The position numbers and the translations under genes were made by a program. A model generated the notes under the pieces. The model did not search any database. It saw only the letters and a program-made list of their open reading frames with translations, and had not been told where the DNA came from. Positions 1-13,917 of a DNA stretch of 64,000 nt are shown here, piece after piece. The stretch's first letter is position 1; each line of letters begins with the position of its first letter. Source of the DNA: Hydractinia symbiolongicarpus (taxonomy: Eukaryota; Cnidaria; Hydrozoa; Anthoathecata; Hydractiniidae); contig NC_079884.1 of the NCBI RefSeq assembly GCF_029227915.1, positions 3,658,001 to 3,722,000 of the forward strand, read 5' to 3'.

Positions 1-3000
1 AATATACTATTTCAGGACTTAAACCTGTCTCCATTCTTGCATACATCTGATAGCAAGTTTCCGTCAATTCTTTGGCAAGCTCCATATGCCAAGCTGGCAG
101 ACCATGATAGTGACCAAGAGCAAGTGTTCCCGGAAGAAAACACACTAAATGGTCCTAAATAGAAATTTGCACCAATAAAACTACGAATACAAAAATAGGT
201 ATATTACAGTAAAATGACTTATAACGTTATTTCGAATTACTTTGCAATTGTTGTCATAATAAAAATAAAATATTCGTGAAACACTTTACCATTTTGGGAC
301 TAAAATTTCTTCCAGCTAGCAGTTCACCAACGAACGTTAATCCAGTCGTTTTTGTTTTTCTCACCAGTAGTTTTTTCATCCCCTCCATTGCTGTTAAATA
401 TTCTTTTTTCATTCTGCATTAACAACAACAAAAAACAAAAAAACAAGTATTAAATAAATACCAATTAATTGTCTTTTTAGTACACTGATAGTACAATATC
501 CGGTAGTCGCATTCCGACTTTAGTGTGACTCAAACGTTAAATTTCCCCCTGCTCAAAATCTTCAGTTAAAGAAATAATTGACCATCTAGTACAATATGCA
601 TCAGTGAGGCTAGTGTGCAGTTTTTCATGAGAAGTGGCCTTATTTGCGCTAATATGACAGGCTTTCGACAACATAATACCCTGCAAACATCGCGCGCAAA
701 TAGCATCTCCTTGGAACTTCGCTTTTGACAGCTGCTTACATTTCTACGAAAGAATCTCACGTGGTTCAAAGTGAAGTCAATAGTTTGTAAATTGATTTTT
801 AAGGTTGTCTCTGTGAAAACAAAAATTAATATTCTGCTTGAAATTTAGGGATAATATAAAAACAACATAAGGTACTGCTTACACTTCATCAGTCTTGCCA
901 GTTTGGATCCACTGTTTGAGCAAATATTCGTAATAACTATCACCCCGTGCTCCAAACGTAATGTGAGAACCAGGACGGAACTCTCCTGAGTCAGCGTTTA
1001 TATATATTGGTGCTAAGCCTGCGTTTCTTTGAAGTGAGAATATATGAAGCATAATATTGTCCGCAGCCGACTGATAATAATAAATAAAAAATATAAATAT
1101 AAATGAACGGTAACAATATTTCCAGACCTGTAGGATGGTTTTGAAAAATCTACACTACCACTAAACTTCGACCACACGGGAAGGAGGGGGGATGAAAGCG
1201 ACAGTGAATATCATTATCAAACACGGTGTAGTAGCACTGGACAAAAAAATAATAACCTCTTAAAACTTACCTTGTACGCAGGGTTGTTTAAAGCATATGA
1301 TAAATCTTTGAATTCAAGCTGAATAGTAGTCACTTCCGATAGAGAGCTATCTGGACTCCATGAAGGAGGCTTGCCTACTTTGTCACGTAGCAAGACATCG
1401 GAGTAAGGAATTTTCGAACGTGAGTTGAAAGCACCCAACAGTCGCTCACCAAGATCAGCCTGTAGTAGAATTTTAGAAGTCGAGGTTATAGGTAAAATAT
1501 TTCATAGCATTTCCAGAATATAACAGAAAACCTCAACATGACGAGCTGTAGTCAATAACTTTATGACAGTAGAAAGAACGCATAACTAATGATTCAGATT
1601 TTATAGAAAGATATACTGCAGTGGAACTATAAACACAAAATGTTCAATTTTAATGTTCCGCAGTTTTTTTAGAATAGAAAGAATAATCACAACACACTTT
1701 TAAAAATGACAAACTGCTAAAGAACAAGAAAACGCGAAAATAAATTCCCTAAATTTATGTCAACATAATGCAAAACAAAGTACATTTCACAGAAATTGGG
1801 TGCTGAAGATCCTTTTTCCTTATTATCAACGTAAACGCATATTGGTCGGCTAAAAATAACACCTTATAATTAAGTAAGAGGTAAATTTTAACAAGAACAA
1901 AAGAATTTTTATTGACATTCAGGTCATATGAAAAAAATACTTACTCACCTTCTGAAATTATCACACTGTAAAAAACACTGAAAGTGCAGACCGGCTTACC
2001 TATGTTAGCGCATGCAGCATAAATATTAACAGAAAATTAAAAACACAAAGTAAAACCAACTTACAGCTTTCTCAAGGAACATCTTATCCGCAGTCATATG
2101 ATAAATACTCAATAATCCGCCTAATATACGAATTGTAGTTTCAAATAAATTCACTGTAACTGGCTTGGAGAAGGACAACTCGTTCTCTACCCAATCTCTG
2201 GCTTCTTTATATTCCTTCTTCATATTCATTAACCACAAGGTGTCTAAAGAATCAACAATGGTCAGCCCAAGCATGAACCATTCATGGTGTGATCTAGCTA
2301 TTGGTGCAAGTTCATCATGACCCCATGCAAATTTTCTGTACCCCAACCAAGCATGCTTGCATGTCTCTACTACTCCCAACTGTCTTGCAGTCATTGGAAT
2401 ATTCTCAGGAAAACGAGCATAGTCTTTGCTTTTTCCATTTGCATCTTCTATTTTGTCATTTTTTGCTTCAGCGCTTTTATTATCAACATGATCTAATTTC
2501 TTTGGGTCATCTTTTGGTGCAAGTTTACGCATGCCATCTTCTGGTATCCTGACTGCGTTATTTTTTTCAAGATCCTTTACATACAAATCTAATTTCCCAG
2601 GCTTATTATTAACATTCTGTCTGTGTTTATCTACGTTATGAGTATCTTCTGTGGAGGACTTGACGAGACCACCCCGAAGTTTGGGTGGGCCACGTTTCAA
2701 AGGACGAATTTTTTCGTCTAGTTCTCTATGTATTTTTTCAATATATCTTTTTTTATCTAGTTTTTTATGTCGTGGATTATTTAAAGGGTGAGGGACATGT
2801 TCAAACGTTCCATGAATAGATCCTACAGAAACTCTAGTTTTGTGCGCGAATACATAAAACAGTGAGAGCAGTGAGAACATTAACAAAATCCATACGCATT
2901 TCTGTTGAGATGTTAAGCCTCTCCACTTCTATAAGCAAAAGACAAAAGATATATACATAAGTCCTGACAAAACTATTGCTGTAACGTTCTATAGTTTAAA

Positions 3001-5964
3001 CCTATTTGGTCCGAGGTTTCTCGAACATACTATGACCGGGTCCGCCCCCCCCCCTCAATAACTTTTCATAGGATTGTTCAAATTGAATCAAACTTGGCAC
3101 ACTTATACTACGTCATAAAAGGAACAAAATGGCGGCAATAAATTTTTGCTTGCATCAGCACATTTTCTGTGACGTCATCAGAAGCTTGAAAATTGTTAAA
3201 AATGCCACTATCTGCTTAAAATATAATTACTTTTGTTCTAGAACGAATTTTTACATTCTGTTTGAAGTTTCTGAAAGCTAAATAAAATTTTTTTAACATA
3301 TCTTCCGGTTTTCACATGGATCGAATAAAAAATTGCCAAAAATTGTCCGAAAATCCGTTTTTTTCCGACTTTCGGGTAAAATCCGACAAAATCGGGAAAT
3401 CGGATTAGTCACGTGTCAAAATTATTCAAAATGATTCTTCTTGATGAAACAAAGTTGTGTTGCAAGTTTCAAGTTCTAAGGATAATCCTAACAGGAGTTT
3501 TTATATTTTCCCCATTATAAGGATTTCATAGAGATTTTAGGGGTAGTTTCGAGTAATGGCCAATATCAAAGCCTCTGAAAGGTATGGGACCTAAAAATTT
3601 AGCATGCAGGTGTCTAATAGATAAATGTTAAAACTTAGTACGTATCATAGCCATATAAGAAAGCAATCAGGAGTTATTAAAACAAACCGTCAGGGGGGGG
3701 GCGGAATCCGAACTGGTTAAATGCTCGCATTCGGTATTAAAAATCCGGCAAACGCGTTTTGCGCAATGAACAGACCAGCGCACTTTGCTCGCTGGTTCAA
3801 TTTTTTTTTCGAAAAGTATATTACAAAGAAATATTTCAGCAAGACTTATTCTGGATGAAAACATGACCAAGGCTGGAGAATATATATATTCTAGATATAT
3901 CTATATGCTCGAGTCTGTAAATTACACACATGCCGGAAAAATAGCCATTTTTGTTTTTCACTGCCATCAGCTCGACTTTCGCGTAAGTTACTAAAGTCGA
4001 AAACCAACAGACGTTCCGTAGCCCCTTTAAGCAGTAAAATCAAAAACACGTTACAGCCAGATTTACTAGAACTACTAGGATAGTTTAAGTGAACTATTTA
4101 ACCCAACTAGCCAAATGATAGTTTTTAAGATAGAACTCAGACATGTTCGAACAACAAATTTCCCTGACACTTTTGCAGCTTTTTCATAAAAAGGATACAT
4201 TTTCGTCTCATCAAAATTTTTTTCCCTCTATTAATATAAATCAAACCTGTAGACAAAACAAATCAAAAGAAAAAAAACTTCCATATGTCATAAACAAGGC
4301 CATAATCCTGCAAATAATTCTGCTCTGTGAAACTTCTCTAAGTTACAACACTTTTATATGCCTTCCACTCTTTTTGTGTAAAACATAAGTTTAATAAAAC
4401 TGTGTGAAATAATGTAGCTGAATAATACTAGTAATACAATTGCTGGCAGGCTGGCCACAAATTTAAAACTTCATAATTTTAGGACATTTTTAGAAGATTT
4501 AATAATTTTTTTCATCAAATCTTTTTTGAGAAAGCACTAAAATACATATAAACACCATTGCTAAAATTTTAGGAGGAAATGACGTTACTGACAAGAAAAC
4601 CTATTTGGTTTCAACACTCAACCCTGCAATTTAATGAAACTGGCGACCTATGTTTGCATGCTATAACCCAACTATGTCTACTTTTTAATAAGTAATATGA
4701 CTCAAAGACATTCTTGAGAAAGGGTTTTTAGACATGAATAATTTTTGTTTTTTACAAAAATATTAAACAACTTCTATTCCTAAACATTTCAACTTGGTGC
4801 AAACAGGAGATCCATGTCACCCTTTGCATACTGGATTTGGATTACTTGGTGCATAGAGAGTTGTTTTGCTATACAGAATGTGGACTTTTTATATCTCTGT
4901 AAATTGGCTAACACACAAAAGATTAGGAAAAAACAATTGGCTAATTTATGCATTGTAGGCATTTCATGAAAATCAAGAGTAAAATCATGCAAATGTACAA
5001 AAATGTTGGCTTTCTTACCAGGGTGGTGATACTAGCAAAAAACAAGTAATATATTAGCTAGTTTTGAATTTATTATTGCTGTTTTTAAAGGACAGGGGTG
5101 AGTTTTTCGGAAAAAAATAAAATTATTATTAACCAAATAATCCTTTTAACCGTCTCTTTTCGGCTTAAATTAGGTTAAATATTCCGACACCTCCCTTTAA
5201 TAAAAGCACAATCCAAACTCAGTCTGGAATCTGGTGCAAATTTTACCAAACCTTATGACTTATTAAAAGAATTTGTTTAAAAGATTTTGGCACATAAGTG
5301 ATATTGTGTCAAAAATGGTGTACCGGTGTCTCACAAAATAGCTAAAGTCAGGATGTTTATAATAAAAACTTTCAGTTAAATTTTATTAAGCTGGTGTAAC
5401 CTATATTTTAATACCCATGCACGTCTGTCTGTCACGCAAAATGGTACCACAAGTAGCGAGACGCACGCAATAAGGTTATAAAAAGAACAGGTGAACCCGC
5501 TGTATTTTTTTACGGGCCACCGACTAGTAAGGTATGATACCGAGTTGCAAGTCAAATTTTATTGAAGTTACAGTTTGCAATTCTTTTTCTTTTTTAAAAT
5601 TTTACTACTACAAGACAATATATTAAAGTAGTTAGCTTCTATAGGAAAACACAAAATGGACCAGTTCTACTATTTTAGGGATCACACATTAAGGTGTGTC
5701 TGCGATGCAATAATTAAGATTTTACCCTGACTAAAGACATTAAAGGAAATTTAAGGAATGACAAGTGATGTTCACATGACTCAAAATGTAGGACTTAAGT
5801 TATTTACTAAAGCTTTTTTTTTGTTCTAAATAGAAAGTCCACAAGAATTTGCCGTAAAGCTACCATCGTTGGATATTATAGACCACTCGTTCAGCATGTG
5901 GAAAAATTTACAGAAATTCACCTGTCAAAAAAACCCACAAAAGTCTATGCGCAGCTACCATCTG

Positions 5965-6016
<52 letters not shown>

Positions 6017-7008
6017 GGTAGTAATTGGGCTAGCATATTAAACACAGAGATGACAGGTATAAATAAATATAGAGATAGTGATTATGAGTTAGAGATTATA
6101 AAGATAGTAGTGGTCCCAAAAATTGCTGACATCTTTTATCATTATTTTCAACCAGCAACAAGCTGTGGCTGGAAACCAGGAGTTAAATAATAGTGCAATC
6201 AATATCAAGCAATCAATAATATTTTTACAAGTGAATTTAAATTTCCAGTAAACTTAGTAAAACACTAAGTATATAAAGTAATAATAAGGAGTTAAATAAT
6301 AGTGCAATCAAGTAACATTTTCACAAGTGAATTTAGTTTTCCGGTAAACTTAGTAAAACACTGTAACTATATAAGTAATAATTCGAGCAGCTTCTTTATC
6401 ATTCCAAATATATCCAAAGTAAAAAAGCAAGTAGTAGAACTCTTTAAGTGCAAAATACATAGTATCAAATCATGGACCACTATAAAAGGGGTTAAAATGG
6501 GCGTTCTGGTAAAATTAAAGCATTTCTTTGCATAGTGTTTTGGACTTTTCTTTGGAAATTAAATTGACAAAAAACGGAATGACACATCAAAAGGGAACAA
6601 CAAGAATTTTAGTGCTGCAAGTAAACAACAGTTCTTTTTAGGGAAATGTTACTTTGTTTGAGTATTGTTATCACATTGTGAGTGTAACATAGCGTTCCTG
6701 TCAACTAAACCTTTTTCTGCTGCAAAAAAATTAAAAAATTATTTTTGTGAATCGAAACATCACATGTTTTTAACTTTAGTTTAGAAAGTTGCATCAAAAA
6801 ATTATAACCCCTGTAACTATCAAATGCTGGCAAAAATAACAACAGTTATAGTTCTCATTGACTCAGCACAAAAACAAACTCAAAATAATATAATTAAATG
6901 TCTTACCCGATAAAACGATTTGCTCCTAATACCTTTATCGTTATCATAGTAACGAGACGGATCAATACCAAGCGAAACTATAGAATGGTCCAACTGACCA
7001 GACTTCAT
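1..7008 (-). CDS. MAN1B1: ER mannosyl-oligosaccharide 1,2-alpha-mannosidase (GH47), 3' end outside window
   Basis: Trims the middle-branch mannose from Man9GlcNAc2 on ER glycoproteins, marking misfolded clients for ERAD; type II membrane protein. Exons in coding order: 6907-7008, 2065-2928, 1271-1459, 883-1070, 290-413, 1-154 (continues off the edge); all phases join. Residues 1-34 are cytosolic; a hydrophobic anchor lies near residues 45-62 ([17 protein letters not shown]); a Lys/Glu/Asp-rich lumenal stem runs to about 215; the GH47 domain starts at [14 protein letters not shown]. Visible GH47 marks are [20 protein letters not shown] (Glu equal to human E330), [15 protein letters not shown] (Asp equal to human D463), FVGELLAG and [14 protein letters not shown]. 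The third catalytic Glu (human E599) would lie beyond the window. Intron 1 (2929-6906) is long and repeat-bearing. No coding lesion seen; probably functional. Confidence 0.93.
3028..3716. repeat. Possible inverted-ended repeat in MAN1B1 intron 1
   Basis: A C-run preceded by GGTCCG (about 3039-3054) is mirrored by a G-run followed by CGGAATCC (about 3691-3710), so the stretch begins and ends with inverted TCCG/poly-C blocks about 650 bases apart. The interior is AT-rich with several TGACGTCA-like words and no coding potential. It may be a degenerate non-autonomous element, but no target duplication was established. Confidence 0.3.
5405..5530 (-). repeat. Copy 1 of GGTGGCCCG interspersed repeat
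   Basis: On the minus strand this reads ACTAGTCGGTGGCCCGT, then CGCTACTTGTGGTACCATTT, TGCGTGACAGACAGACG and a GGGTATTA end. The same word order recurs near 21115-21240 and 45690-45830 on the minus and plus sense of other introns or spacers, so it is a dispersed repeat of about 130-150 bp. No coding capacity; class unknown. Confidence 0.6.
5966..6016. repeat. (GACA)n microsatellite
   Basis: About twelve units of GACA/CAGA with one interruption (CAAACAGA). It lies in MAN1B1 intron 1, about 440 bases from the interspersed repeat that itself ends in a GACAGACAGACG word. Confidence 0.9.
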
Positions 7009-7915
7009 GATTTACAGGAATAGATTTTCCATATTAGTAACAATTTATTATCTTGCTAAAACAGCAATAATTTGAAATATACAGATCATTTAGGCACTAA
7101 AAGTTAAAGTTTAAACTGTCACACAAACAAAAAGTTCTTTTATACAAATAAACGAGAATTTGAAAATGTAACAAATACAAATTTTTAAACATTACACTTC
7201 AGGGTTACTATGACAACTTAAGACCAAACACACTATCTTACTTGCATGCTAACTGACACAGCTTCCAGACAAATATTTCTCTAACCCAGCACATTCAGTT
7301 TATTGCACGAAATAAAATAGAGTCAAATTTCAGGTTAAAAACAGGAAGCAGAAAATGATAAACAAGAACAAAGACTGGAAAATAATAAAGATGATAGCTA
7401 AATATAATAATAGTTACACTTTTATCTTTCATAAAGAACACATCAAAATTCATAAACATAAAAAGTGCCTCTTGAAAAAGGAATGGCAAATTGTATTTAA
7501 ATTTGACATTCCAGGTTTACGGTGGGATGTAAAATCTCCGATTTATCAACACTAGAAGAAGAAACTGAAAAACTTTTAAAGTTTTTAAGGAGAAATAGAA
7601 GGCTTTTGGTCATCATTCTTAACAAAAATGTATTCACTGTATTATTATTTTCGAGGTTATTGAAATGGATTGCTGAAAAGTTAATAATAGTGTAACTCAC
7701 CCTTAATATGACTAAAATAAAAAACAACAACTGTGTATAAACAAATAATAAAGACAATAGTATGTATATGAAGTAAAATAAAAATCGTTTTTAAAATCCA
7801 AGCACATTAGTTTGCATACATCTGATTTCACTTTATATTTACAGGTTAATAAAGACAGGTTAACAATGCTGCCACTGTGTTTGTTGCTACTGTTCTTCAC
7901 AGGAATGATATGTCT
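7009..7915. other. Spacer between TRMT5 copy A and MAN1B1
   Basis: About 0.9 kb of AT-rich DNA separates the last TRMT5 exon from the MAN1B1 start codon, both on the minus strand. It should hold the TRMT5 3' UTR and the MAN1B1 promoter and 5' UTR. The short open frames here have no recognisable protein features. No clear TATA box or polyadenylation signal can be assigned with confidence. Confidence 0.5.
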
Positions 7916-10017
7916 CTAACTATCTAAACGTTTCGATTTTTCAGCAACAATTGAATAACAACCACCTATAAAATAAAAGATTAAGAAGTAACTACAAACT
8001 CTTGCAATAATAAAAATATGGTTCATATTGTCCATGCTTTACTTTATTTCATTCTGGTAAAAAAAGGCAAGCACTCACCTTCTATCAGTCTTTTTCTGGT
8101 TACCAACGTCACACTTTCTTCACATGTGCATTTTGACGCATTTGGTTCAAACCAAAATAATTTAAATGAAACACACATCATAACTTTATTCGGTGCAACT
8201 CTCCTGACCAGGTGGGTTTTAACATTGGTGGAAATGTCAAGACCAATAGATTCTGAAACTAATACTTCAGCGTCTTCTTGTGGAGTTTTACTTTTACAGA
8301 AACAATAACAATGCACAAAAATTTTGTTACATTGGGTTAATGGTATGTCAAAGTTATCATATTTCTCCTTGAATACATCAAGAAAAGTAGGAGCTAAAGC
8401 AGGCAGGTTCATTACAATATGCTTTGTTACATTGTGACTTATAGAACAAAGTTCCTTGCATATAACCTGATTTAAAAATTCCCGACCATCCATATTAAAA
8501 CATTTAACATTCTCACTGACTTTATTTAGTTCAGCATTGTGCACCAGTGCTTTATAAGAAAATTTATTTAAATCGTTGGCATAAACCACACATTTCTTTT
8601 TAGCTGCTGGAACAGCAAATGGTCCAACCCCTGCAAAAACATCGAAAACAACATCGTTTGGATTTAGTATTTCCACAATTCTTTGATGTTCGGTTTGTAG
8701 CCGAGAGTTCCAATAGACTGTAGAGTAATCAAACTTAAATACACAACCATGTTCCTGCACTGTTGCATACATATCGTCTTCACCAGCAAGTAGCTCCATT
8801 TTAAAAAATCTAAAAGTTTCTTCAATAGAATTAGTTTTATTGACAACTGTTTTGATATTGGGATTCTTATCCAACAACAACGTACCTGCAAATAAACAAA
8901 ACATTGATATAAAACTATAGATTATCCTAAAACACTGTTTTGTGTTTTAACTAGTTCTTCACGCTTGTCACACATTAACTATTTAATCATTTTCCCAACG
9001 TTATAATCCCTCTACAAAAGCAACACAAGAACAACTTGCTCAATTATTAATCAACACCTACTATTTAAATAAGAAGACAGACCTCGCAACTCTTAAATTG
9101 TAAAGCATCGGGATGTTTACATTCTTACACATCCTGCAATCTATTACTACTTTATTTTATGCCAAGATGTTCTTTTTGCGTAGCATTTTTTTATTTTATA
9201 TTTTGTTATCTGTAGGGTGTTTTAATAAAGACTACCAACCCAACAACTCTTTTTAAGTGCACGCAAATCAAGGCACACAAAAATTAGTGCGTACAAAGTA
9301 TAATTTCTTGAACTATTCCTTAGTTAAGATAGACAAAATGGCAATTCAATGGCAAAATGTTGCAAAATAACTATATAATAACTACTAATTTAACTATTAT
9401 TAACTTAATTAATTAATTATTTAAAGGCAAAATATAAAACTGAATACTGATAAATGCTAAAAAATAGATGTCCTCCTTTTGCAAATTTGTGGGGAATACA
9501 TACCAATCAGATGCTTAAAATCCAGCAAGTTTTCTTTAAGGTTAACATGTGCAATATGTCCAACAGTTTCAAAAGAACTAACCAACTCCTCTGTGTTTTT
9601 AGGCAAAACCTTTTTCAGGATCTCTTCCAAATTAAAATCTTTATAAGTCAACTCAATTTCATGCCTTGTAAACGTTGCTCCTTCTTCATCTAAAATACTT
9701 TTCTGACTTGTTGTAAACTCATCCAAGGATCTGATGTCAGGCCGCAGTAAAATTATTTTGCTTTTTTCAACACTATCACGGTCATCCCGAATTCTTTTGA
9801 AATTTGATCTGTTTATTAATTGATGACGAAACATAGATGAAATTTTCCCACAAGAGATTGGTCTGCATTTTATACATGGAAAAACAGCACTAACAGTGAA
9901 CATATCACGATTAAGTTCTTTCATATTTCGAACACCTTCTGGTAAGAGAGAAGTAAAATTAGTCACAGGATCTTTCTTTTTCTGTTTCTTTTTTTCCTCC
10001 TTTTTATTCTGATCCAT
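7916..10017 (-). CDS. TRMT5: tRNA (guanine37-N1)-methyltransferase, copy A (intact)
   Basis: Methylates N1 of G37 next to the anticodon using S-adenosylmethionine, preventing +1 frameshifting; Trm5/TRMT5 family, nuclear/mitochondrial. Three exons: 9504-10017, 8079-8885 and 7916-7965, phases 1 and 1, total 456 residues (human about 509). The start was placed at MDQNKKEE because copy B also begins at the matching MD, although the frame is open further upstream. Visible marks: FETVGHIAHVNL and DFKHLIG before intron 1, VYWNSRL, the SAM-binding FDVFAGVGPF (residues 252-261), ANDLN, the catalytic-loop motif MNLPA (330-334) and HLVRRVAPNK. The 50-base last exon encodes about 16 residues and is conserved in copy B, supporting it as the true C-terminus rather than read-through of exon 2. 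No lesions seen. Confidence 0.93.
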
Positions 10018-11767
10018 ACTGTTAAATCTACATAGATAAAACATGAATAAAATCAAGTCAACAGGAGATATAGGTGTCAACATCTGCTTAGGAAATAGGG
10101 TGCAATTTTTACCTCACCTGAGAGTTTCAACACCTATGGATAAACTTTTTTCCTGGCTTTTAAAGCTAATTTCTCACGCTGTGTTAAAAAGTTGACGAAC
10201 AAATTTATTGATCAGCATAATACAACTTATTGCAAACTTCACATGAAATTATTTACTCCATGCTCATAAAGTTCTGGTAGTAAGTGGAATGCTCATTTTG
10301 AGCATTCTGGCTACTACTAAAACCACTATAAGATTTTGTTTTTGCTGATGTGATCATCTATTACAGGAAAAATTTTGTTTAATAAAAGTTTAATTCATGG
10401 TTAACTCAAATAACACATGGTTAACTCAAATTATTTGTACACAAACAAGAGAAAGCATATAAATTCTTTACATATCAATGGCAAAAGTTCAAGCCAACCA
10501 CAGTATTTCAGGAAGAGCTAACATGGTTTAAAGACCAATCTACATTACATACATTATCTGTCTGTTCCTTATGCAAAATTGAGCCCGGGCCACCAAAAGC
10601 TTACTGCTGCTGTTGTGAGAGTGGTTCAAGTGAAATATAATAAACAATCTGAGATTAAATAGTGGGTTGTCTCGACCAAGTATGATTTATACATTATTCA
10701 TACAATTAATTTAACTTTTATAAATAAACAGCTTTATATGCCAGAAAGTAAATAAAAGCAAATAGTGTAACATGTAACCAAAATGCCAGTTTTAGAAAGC
10801 AACTTAATAGGAATTCCCTACTAAGATATTAGATTATCAACAAATTACGCATATGCATGCATTGATATATCCTAAAAATCAAATACATGAAAATATAGGA
10901 TTCATTATTCTGATAACCAATGCTGATACACTTTAACAGCAGAGCAAATTAAGTAACTAAAAATGCACATAAAAAGGGTTTTTGCCTAAAAGATCAGTAA
11001 TAACCTCACACAAGAACGAAATAAAACAAAACAAAGTATTAACAACTCTCTCTCTCACTCACAATGTTCTTAAGCCCCTAAATTTGCTTGACCTTAAATA
11101 ATTAGAATAAAAAAGATCTGAATGACATCATCCAGACAAAAATGACATAATTGTATGTTTACAAACCAGAAAACAGGCCAAAACAGTTTTTAACAATTTT
11201 TAAAATTTAGGCATCACAGGTCAAAAAATTATAGAGAGCATTGAACTGCTGGTACATAAACAAGCAAAACAATCAAACAAACAAACAAACAAACAAGATA
11301 GCAAACAGATTGAAAATAAGATAAGCTCAAGACTTAGTAAAATGCAATACATGGTTTTTTAAAAGAACCTAGCTTATGTTCTTCATTAGATGTGTCAAAC
11401 ATTATACAGAACATGTTAAGAAATACTTTGCCTGAATCCCTTAAAAAGTTAAAGGAATAAACATTGAGTCTAGGATTAATAAAAGACCAAATACTTTTGT
11501 TTTTTCTGTACTATTATGCATGTATGTTTTTATAAATAAAACTACATTTTCCATTAATCTGGCCATTAGTTCCTTATTTTTTAACGAAAAAACATTTCAG
11601 GCTTATAAAAAAGCACATCAACTGTTGTTGTTTCTATAAAAAACATGTACGTTTTTAAGTTTCAAATAAAAACACATATGATTAGAGTACTAGAATAAGG
11701 TAAAGACACAAAGTCACTTTTTTATTAACTGAGAAGAACTCAAAAAAACATAACAATAACATCTTAC
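10018..11767. other. Spacer between the two duplicated blocks
   Basis: About 1.75 kb between TRMT5 copy A and the decayed MAN1B1 exon copy. It should hold the TRMT5 copy A promoter. A short (CAAA)n run sits at about 11270-11296. No gene, RNA or transposon end was recognised. Confidence 0.5.
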
Positions 11768-11867
11768 TCTATAAAATGACTTACTCCAAATATCTTGTTG
11801 TTATCCTACTAACAAGATGCATCAAAACCAAATAGAACTATAGAATGAACTATTAATCAGACTCCAT
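11768..11867 (-). pseudogene. Decayed duplicate of MAN1B1 coding exon 1
   Basis: On the minus strand this aligns along its length with the true exon at 6907-7008, including CTATAG, the AACAAGATATTTGG region and a donor-like GTAAGAT. The frame is dead: ATG GAG TCT GAT is followed immediately by TAA. There is no following GH47 exon 2 in this block. It shows that the duplicated unit included the start of MAN1B1 as well as TRMT5. Confidence 0.75.
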
Positions 11868-13917
11868 ATTTCAAAGAAAATACCTTTTTTAATTCAGTAA
11901 TGATTATTATCTTACTAAAACACTGTTTTATCTTCTAAAAAACCCATGTTGCTTGCAGGTCAATTGAAGAAATGATCCTAACAGAGGTTTATTCTGTAAG
12001 TGTAGTTACGTCATCAAACAATATGGATCATAGTCGCAGGTAAAAAACCCCAGAAACAGCACAAACTTTGTACCAATGGAATTCGCTTCCCATACAAAAT
12101 TTGTTGCTAAATGTTGTTACACAGACACATGGCAAAAACATTAATTGAAACCACTTGAGTTTCAAGAATACAGTTTCGTCATGCATGTGAACTGTACTTG
12201 GAAAAAATGTTAATTTGTATGCATAATATAACTAAAAGTAATACATCACATCTTATCAAATTTGTATCATAGTAAGATGATTTCATTGCCGCCATTGTCC
12301 AGTGGAGACCAGTTATCAATCTGCATGATGTCTCTTTTTATTCATCTGAACGTCTAGACTTTTCCACAATGACAGGATAAAAATCACCTATTGAGTAACA
12401 AAAAGAATACATTCAAATGTAGCAAAAAAAATTAATTTATTTGCAATTTATTACATGCTTACAAAACATAAGTCTAGTTAATATTGATGTTTTTCTGAAT
12501 TTTTTTCTGGTAGAAAAAAAAGAATTCACCTTCCCCTGGTCTTTTTCGTGTCACCAAGGTTTCACCCTCCTCGCAGATGCATTTTGACTCAAACCAGTAT
12601 AATTTAAATGAAACACACATCATTACTTCATTCGGTGAAACTTTTTTCACCAGGTGGGTTTTAGCATTAGTGGAAATGTCAAGACCAATAGATTCTGAAA
12701 CTAATCTCTCAGCGTCTTCTTGTGGAGTTTTACTTTTACAGAAACAATAACAATGCACAAAAACTTTGTTACATTGGGTTAATGGTATGTCAAAGTTATC
12801 ATATTTCTTCTTAAATATGTCAAGAAAACTAGGAACTAAAGCAGGCAGGTTCATTACAATGTGCTTTGTAATATTGTGACTAATGGAGCAAATTTCCTTG
12901 CATACAATTTCATTTAAAAAATCACGGCCATCCATATTAAAACATGTAAAATTCTCACAGACATTGTTTAGTTCAGCATTGTGCACCAGCGTTTCATAAG
13001 AAAATTCGTTTAAATCGTTAGCATAAACCAAACATTTCTTTTTAGCTGCTGGAATAGAGAATGGTCCAACTCCAGCAAAAACGTCAAAGACAACATCGTT
13101 TGGATTTAGCATTTACACAATTCTTTTATGTTCATTATGCAACCGAGAGTTCCAATAGACTTTAGAGTAATCAAACTCAAATATGCAACCATACTCCTGC
13201 ACTGTTGCATACATATTATCTTTACCACAAAGAATTTTCAATTTAGAAAATCCAAAAGTTTCTTCAACAATAGTTTTATTGACAACTGTTTTTACATTAA
13301 AGTGTTTATCCATCACAACTGTACCTGCAAATAAACAGAATATCAACTTCAACATTCTTTCTTTCTGACGGGTCCTATGTCTCTCAAAGGGCCAGCATTT
13401 ATACTAAGGCACTATAACAGTTAATACCGTGTTAGATTGTTTTTGTGTAAACTTATACCAACCCATAGAAGTTTTTAGAAAAAGTATTGAAGTTGGACAA
13501 ACATTGTTGGTCATTATTACAGTGTGACACACTATTACAGTGTAAAGGCTAATTTCGATTTGACTGCAATCTCTGCTATAGTGCAAAAAGCTCACAAGCC
13601 TTTTTTTGCTAGCGTGTGCACACTTGTCAAAGTACATATGTGCAAACAGATAAAAGCTTTTGTGGCATTATCAGAAAATGCAGTAAATCTGAAACAAGCT
13701 TTTAAATATATTATAAATTGGCCAATGCTGACAAGTAGCCTATAAATAGTGAAAACTACAATATCACTAAGTGAAAAAGGAATCTCCTAAAGAAAGAAAT
13801 GATGTATGCAAATTTGGTGAGAACATGTCAATTGTTTGAATGTACCGTAAAATTGCATACAGAGCCATTTTTTAACAAAAAATATGCAAAAAAAATATTT
13901 ATACATCGTCGCTTTAA

